A stretch of DNA of 64,000 nucleotides from Colletotrichum lupini (Eukaryota > Ascomycota > Sordariomycetes > Glomerellales > Glomerellaceae). Location of the stretch: assembly GCF_023278565.1 (NCBI RefSeq), contig NC_064678.1, forward strand, positions 558,001 to 622,000. The letters run 5' to 3'. Shown one piece after another: positions 58,809 to 64,000 of this stretch. The translations under genes were made by a program, and so were the position numbers. Position 1 is the stretch's first letter. Each line of letters opens with the position of its first letter. A model generated the notes under the pieces. That model saw only the letters and a list, made by a program, of their open reading frames with translations, searched no databases and was not told the origin of the DNA.

Positions 58809-58985
58809 TATTACGAGTTATAGTACGTAATAATAGGTATACGGAGTATAGTAAAAGTAGCTTAATTATTAAAGTAGAAATAGATAAAAGGAAAAGGTCT
58901 ATATATACGATATCTGAGATAGACACGTGATTCAGCACGTGACGGGCACTTTGTGAGGTGCGATTACTATCCCTGTTACGTGACA
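58809..58985 (-). repeat. LTR of Copia element 3 (5' LTR in element orientation)
   Basis: Inner end mutated (TATTACGAG, GTACGTAATAATAGG), outer end spared and ending CGTGACA, followed by AAAGA. Carries a TATATATA stretch and two CACGTG boxes. Confidence 0.93.
58924..58941. promoter_or_regulatory. Paired CACGTG boxes in the element-3 LTR
   Basis: CACGTG at 58924-58929 and again at 58936-58941, one helical turn apart. In the other LTR the first is kept (51482-51487) and the second is mutated. CACGTG is the known core site of bHLH factors; use by this LTR is inferred. Confidence 0.45.
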
Positions 58986-58990
58986 AAAGA

Positions 58991-60530
58991 TGAGTGGACG
59001 ATGCTCAGCTGCCAAGTGAAAATGCCCAGCTTGATGAGTTGACTAGCTCCGTCTGCGCCATCTCGCTGCGAGAGGTGCACGTCATGTCAGTCCGTCCTCG
59101 CTTGTGCTTCAGATCTCTGCCGTGGTCATTGGACGATGCAACTTTGGTGGCTAATGTGAAGCAAGGACAAGGATCAGATACGGATCTTACGGAAAAGGGG
59201 TTCCTCCCATAGGCTAGCTTGTCTCATGTCTTTCGAGAACTGTTGATGCAAGAATAGTTACCTATCGCAATTTGACTTTCATCTGAGCAAGCATTGGTTC
59301 TAGTCTGGATGATTGCGATATGCTGGCACCATCAATATCTAGAAACCATCCCTAGCCGATTTCTCTGTTCAAGTTTACGACGGTAGGCGGCGTCCCAAAG
59401 TCCCGGTGCGGAAAGTATTCAAAGCATCAAACAAGTATCATTCAACGAATTTCGTTTCGATCATGATATCTGCCGAGCGATTTCAAGGGCTGTTCAGCCG
59501 GCAGATGCTGTTGTGCCTAAAAGCTGGGGTTCTCCCTGAAACGCGACCAGTTGCTTGGCGGCCTCTCATGAGCTTGGAGAACTCTAAAGAGGCCGGGTCA
59601 AATGCAGCAAGAGTTTATTCTGGTGGGTTAGTGAGAAATAGCTCTTCGGCCGCTCCCGACACGCAATATGATGAGTTTCTGTCCTCATTTCCATGCCGTT
59701 GAGGGAACCCTAACAGCTAGCTCGTCTCCTAGCTTAGATCTTATCAAGTTTGATCGTCCATTTTTCAAGCTTATTCGACTGTAGTAAACAACCTTGTTTC
59801 CCATGCAGCTGATGAATTGATGATTGCAGGCTCAAAGTACCACCCAACCAAAGTCTACGATCTATTCAGCAGTTGTCGCCCACCGACGTGACGCGTTGGG
59901 AGGCTCATCGCAGCTGCGATTCAACAGCACGGACAAAATTACGCTGAATCCTCTCTATGTATTCGAATACCGTGCGTACTTCATGCGGCGCAGCTTCTTG
60001 GCTGATCGCGATCGGCCGAATTAGAGTAGAGCATACTTAAACTTTCGAACAACGTCAATGTTTCGCTATATGAACAGACTTGCAAGCTACGAGGCTTGGC
60101 TCATTCTCAGCTGCCATTACAACATGTGGAGATTCTGCATGGGATGATGGCGAAAAGTCGGGGGCCAGGTGGTCGTTCTCGCCACGCAGAAATTCTGATT
60201 CGAGCTAGGATATGGCATCTTGGCATCTGTTCGTCTTTTAAACTTTGAACGATTTCTCCGCATCAGTATGAACTTAGTGCAAGGTCAAAGCAGCTTCCCC
60301 CATCGTTTGGTGGCAAGGAAGGTCCAATGATCTTATCTGTGCCTCGATGATGATGGCCGCATGCTCATGTTGTGACTAGCACCGTAGTCTGCGACTCCAG
60401 CTGCTGACGTCTTCTCTATTGTACAAATTTTGCCTGAACCAAAAATTGCAAAGACTCCGCCTAGCCTTGCCTTGGCCTGGTCTCCACTATCTTCGCCGCC
60501 TTGTTCGAACTGATCCCACCGGAGCGATAA
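58991..60530. other. 1.5-kb spacer
   Basis: Normal composition right after the element. Frames at 58994-59212, 59406-59702 and 59824-60024 are short and without domains. No gene supported. Confidence 0.4.
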
Positions 60531-61386
60531 TCACCAATGCTTGAACAGGGTGTCCAGTAGCGGCAGCCCAATTCCTGTCTCGCAGTAAATTGTGTTAATG
60601 TTATCAATCTGCTGACCTGGGCCACAATTATTGACCTTCAGAGCGGCGTCAGCCAGGCCCTCAATGGGTCTATCTGCGATGTTTCTGATCACCAGGGCGA
60701 GACCAAGAGGCTGGAAGCGGTCCACGTATCCCTCTCTTGCTGCTGAAATCCTCATGTTGAGCCAGTTTGGGATCCATAGACGTCTGAGGTGTGCACATCC
60801 TCCGTTTCTCAGCTCAGTGCTTAGGTTGAGAATGTCGGAATACTTGAGGTCGTTGCTCGCGACGCTCACGATACTCTCAGGAAGGATGGACAGAAGAACG
60901 CTGCGCAGACGCACGCCGCTGGGATAGCACGTAGCGCTGTACGGGTTGAGAAGGCCAGTGCCGTAAAGCAGCAGATACTTGAGTTATTCGAAGGGAGCTA
61001 GCGATAAGATGGCAGCCTCTTCGTCAAGTTCCATGCTGCGTCGAAAGATGTGCATGGTATGGAGTGTCCTTCTGTGTCTCCGCAACAATACCGACATCTC
61101 CCTAGGTGTGACTTCAAAGGGATAGGCCTCGGTGCCCCAAGATTCGTCTTCCAAACTGTCGTACACGTTGTTTCTTTCTATGAATGAATCTATGAGCTGC
61201 TGAGTAGTAAGAGAAGACTTTCAGGGTGCTGCTCAAGTTCAAGATACTTCTCATCTCCTTGGAGCTCAGAAAAACGTTCTGAGCGCCTAGGTACCTGAGT
61301 TTCCTTGGCTTAGATAATTCTCTGTCGACCAGTTGGCGTCGATCAAAGCAAAGCTCTTCCAATTGAGGGCTGCACAAAGGAACCAT
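60531..61386 (-). pseudogene. Broken LRR/F-box-like gene
   Basis: On the minus strand three consecutive open pieces make one protein-like text. It starts SPQLEELCFDRRQL...LRYLGAQNVFL...ILNLSSTLKVFSYY (leucine-rich-repeat-like, 61386 to about 61200). After a one-base frame shift it continues SFIERNNVYDSLEDESWG...MSVLLRRHRRTLHTMHIF, reaches a TAA within APFE-stop-LKYLLLYG (near 60980), and resumes to a stop at 60531 (ILNLSTELRNGGCAHLRRLWIPNW). The stop looks like CAA turned to TAA. The style is that of fungal F-box/LRR-type proteins, but no F-box was seen, so the assignment is loose. Confidence 0.45.
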
Positions 61387-62259
61387 CAGCTTCTTGGCCG
61401 TACGTGGGGGTAAACATAGTGTATTCTACCTACCTACTAGGCAAGACGTGGACTTTCAATCAAACGATAGTAAGGCGCATACCTGGCACAAGAAGTACTA
61501 CCCCGTTTCAACTCGGATTTTGTGGTTTGTAACCCACATACCTCCGGGTGTCTGCTGAATTTGGGCTTCATCAGTTGATGCCTGCTTACTCCCTCGTCCC
61601 TGATAAAGTAAACACGCAGACTACAACTATCATCGAGATTGCTTAAGGTATGAGAAAGCTGCTACCGCGGGACTTTGCCATAAATCGCCATCGTGACTGA
61701 CTTCATTGTATGACACCTAACTTGATGGCGTAATGAATACTCACTATGTGGGAAGTATGTGTAACTTATAGACGTCTCGTGTATGATTTGGTGCCACGTG
61801 CCCACCGGGAGTAGCTTGATAGCATATATTTCAACATCGCTATCGTGTCTCATAGCCTGAGGAACGTCTCTACAATACGCGTTCACGGTGAAAGGTGAGC
61901 GGCGGGGGCAGGTTCGGAAGCGTGAGGTCTTAGGCAGGAACGTGAAAATCTGCCATCAAGTGATTGGTACACCAGCTGGTGCCTAGACAACCTTTCAATG
62001 GAATGATAAATATCAAGTAGTCTGAATTACTCAAAGCTACTTTTAGTTTAGGTGCAGGTGGACTTCTGCATGAGTACCGTCTCGAGTTAGGAATTATTAC
62101 ATGTAATTTCCGTTTCTTTCGACATGCAGCCTAACGTTGACACTGAGCTTTGCACATTCATTATCGGGGACGGGAATTGACCTATGCTGGCTTTTTGACT
62201 TTATGCTAAGCTTTTGCTTCCCTCGCCTAGTCAGAAACGCGTTGCCTCCAGCATCGATG
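61387..62259. other. Spacer between LRR-like pseudogene and amidohydrolase
   Basis: No supported gene; the 5' end of the broken gene may extend into it. The minus frame at 61662-61886 has no domain. Confidence 0.35.
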
Positions 62260-64000
62260 TCACAAGACGGCCCCTTCGACATCTGGCCAGCAGTCTCCAA
62301 TCTTTCCGTCGCTTTGCACAGCCAGGACCACGCTTCCCTCGCCAATAAGAGGGCTTCCGTCCCAGACGACAAAGTCGCCAAGGATAGTGGTCTCTGTCAG
62401 TACCTCTCCAGATCCGTTCGGAGCTCGAAAATTGCCATTCAACCCGAGTATCTCATCAAAGTTTGTCGAGACCAGCTTGATGGCTTCTTTGTCCGCCAGC
62501 CCAGCGAACTTTGCCACCCACTGCGCCTCCTGGGCCAAACCATGGATTTTGGAGTCGCCTCTGACGGCAAGGGCGACTAGAACACCAGCATCAATAAGTA
62601 CTTGGGCAGGACTTGGTGAGAGAGGCGGGCCCGCAAGTGAGGATTTCTTCTCCCACCTATCGGGCGCACCCCTGTTTCCAGTCAGAATGACGGGGACCTG
62701 AGCTTCGTTGAGCTCCTTCGCGACCTAGGTGGCAATTGCTTCAGCTTTTTGTTCTTCCAAAAAACAAACGATGCCTTACCAGAGGAGCTCCATGGCCGCC
62801 GAAGATGACAAACTTCACGGTGGGAAATTCTCGCTTCAGGAGAACAATCTGCGAAATATCATCCTGCGACAAGTTTACTCTTGTTCAGTGTACTCTTCCA
62901 AATATTGGAGAAGAACCGACAAACCTCGTTCACTGTATATACAACGACTGGAAGAGAGCCATGCGCGGCGCGATAGTACACGCTACTTGGAGATTGGTCT
63001 TGGCCCTGTCCCTCAAGAAGGGTTTGACGCAGTCGCTCAACGCCGGAAGACACAGTCGGGGTATCATCGCCTGCACAAGGGTCAGTAAAAAATCAATTAC
63101 TTTTCATAAGGAAAGTAACTCACCTTTGGCCTCTTGACCAATAGCAAAGTGAAGAGCCACTTCGTCCCGCCAAATCCCGCCTCCCAGAATCGTTGCGTTC
63201 TCACTTGTCCGCAAGCCGACACTTACACCCTGGAGAACACCGCCTCCAAAGATAGGAGCCGTGATCGCCCTTGTCACACCGCCGATTCTTGCTCTGCCGA
63301 AGCCCCTTCCACCGAAGTGGACACCATATTTGGCACTATGCAAGTGCTTCTGGGCATCGAGTGCATTCACCTTTGATCCTGGTGATCCGTCGCCTGTTGA
63401 CGGCTCAGATGAAACGTCGAGAATACCAAGATTATTGCCGAAAGCAATCAGGCCAGGAGTGACGTATCCGTTGGATAGTTTAATCTCCACAGTCCCGTTA
63501 TGCTGAAGGGTAGATGAACATTTGGACTCGACATCTAGACAAGTGATACGACCGTCAGAAACCACTAGGGCAAGGTCTTGCTCCTGTTCGACGGCCAAGA
63601 CAACCTCAGGGAGTTGATTTTCCAAAAGAGAGCTCTTGATGCCGGTGAAGAGAATATTTGCTCCCGGAGCTGTCGCTCGATTACAAACATCTCGCTTCTC
63701 TGTCTGCAAAACATACGGGCGTGCCTCCGGCACAACATTATCCGTGGATGAAACCTGGGCTTGCAATCGTTGAAGAGAGTCTTTGATGTCGAGAACCTCT
63801 CTGCCATCGACATACACTTGAACAGTTGTAGCACCAACCGAAAGAGGATGAGAATCCCAGATAACCAGGTCAGCATCATATCCAGGTCTTACGAAGCCAA
63901 TTCGATGGCCCTGGTAGATGGATTGTGCAGCGACAGAGGTCACAGACTGTAGAGCTTTGTTTTCGGACAAGCCGAATGAGTGGGAAACAGCAGCTTGGTA
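62260..64000 (-). CDS. Amidohydrolase-type enzyme, 5' end beyond the window
   Basis: Four exons lie in the window: >64000-63124, 63070-62925, 62863-62780, 62724-62260, all in frame. The start and first catalytic domain are beyond 64000. The first exon opens in the C-terminal part of an amidohydrolase barrel (SVTSVAAQSIYQGHRIGFVRPGYDADLVIWDSHPLS), then begins a second composite domain (ALVVSDGRITCLD, NGYVTPGLIAFGNNLGILDV). The last exon ends with another copy of the closing motif (LGDFVVWDGSPL). The second domain has no His-x-His after PGLI, where amidohydrolases bind metal. Fungal proteins of this layout are often annotated as amidohydrolases or carbohydrate esterase 9-like. Substrate unknown. 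Confidence 0.8.

Larger units (their letters stand above)
51367..58985 (-). mobile_element. Full-length RIP-mutated Ty1/Copia retrotransposon
   Basis: A 7,619-bp element with 177-bp LTRs (51367-51543, 58809-58985) and the target duplicate AAAGA on both sides (51362-51366, 58986-58990). Minus orientation is shown by a purine tract AATTAGGGGGTA directly before the left LTR on the minus strand, and by the degraded pol on that strand. The RT end reads KVGNMLYIAIIIKLNVAFTY (about 54041-53979), followed by an RNase H region (about 53740-53620, AKLFYFKETIKETIALKRLF). These are Copia-type. Stops throughout. Confidence 0.92.

Noticed and set aside
1..64000. CRISPR arrays, bacterial operons or ribosomal RNA
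   Set aside because: No regularly spaced direct repeats, no Shine-Dalgarno organisation and no rRNA-like sequence; the window is eukaryotic with spliced genes.

Overview
The window comes from a filamentous ascomycete, most likely a Sordariomycete; I cannot name the genus. Three things point there. Protein-coding genes carry short GT-AG introns of about 45-200 nt. The families are typical of Pezizomycotina: a Zn2Cys6 regulator, sugar MFS transporters, P450s and a CPR. The DNA splits into ordinary GC-balanced gene blocks and three extremely AT-rich blocks in which CG survives but CA and TG are depleted, the signature of repeat-induced point mutation (RIP).

Layout. 726-2591: an AAAP amino-acid permease gene. 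2860-3288: a 429-bp hAT-type MITE with perfect inverted repeats, an 8-bp target duplication and a tRNA-like Pol III core. 3942-11297: a complete RIP-killed Ty1/Copia-like element. 11584-12763: a decayed P450. 13558-25477: a carbohydrate and small-molecule gene block (GH43 enzyme, AtuA-DUF4387 fusion, two sugar transporters, and a Zn2Cys6 regulator with a 15-nt microexon). 27268-34939: a HAD phosphatase, a P450, a divergent NADPH-P450 reductase and a FAD monooxygenase, which look like an oxidative metabolic module. 36775-37345: the tail of a decayed TRI12-like efflux pump. 37550-44907: a complete RIP-killed Ty3/Gypsy element. 45309-51004: a beta-hydroxyacid dehydrogenase, a mucin-like membrane protein and a small acidic secreted protein. 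51367-58985: a second complete Copia element. 60531-61386: a broken LRR/F-box-like gene. 62260-64000: the 3' part of an amidohydrolase gene that runs off the window.

All three LTR elements are full length (7.36, 7.36 and 7.62 kb), keep both LTRs and exact 5-bp target duplications (TATAC, ACAAA, AAAGA), and read on the minus strand. In each, the outer ends of the LTRs are spared while the inner ends and interior are mutated, so RIP fades inside the LTR. The gene content (catabolic enzymes, dedicated transporters, a pathway-type regulator, a P450 beside its own reductase) together with decayed P450, transporter and LRR genes suggests a fast-evolving accessory compartment. No wholly new system is proven. 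The best candidates for a second look are the MITE with an internal Pol III promoter, the P450/CPR/monooxygenase module and the microexon in the zinc cluster.
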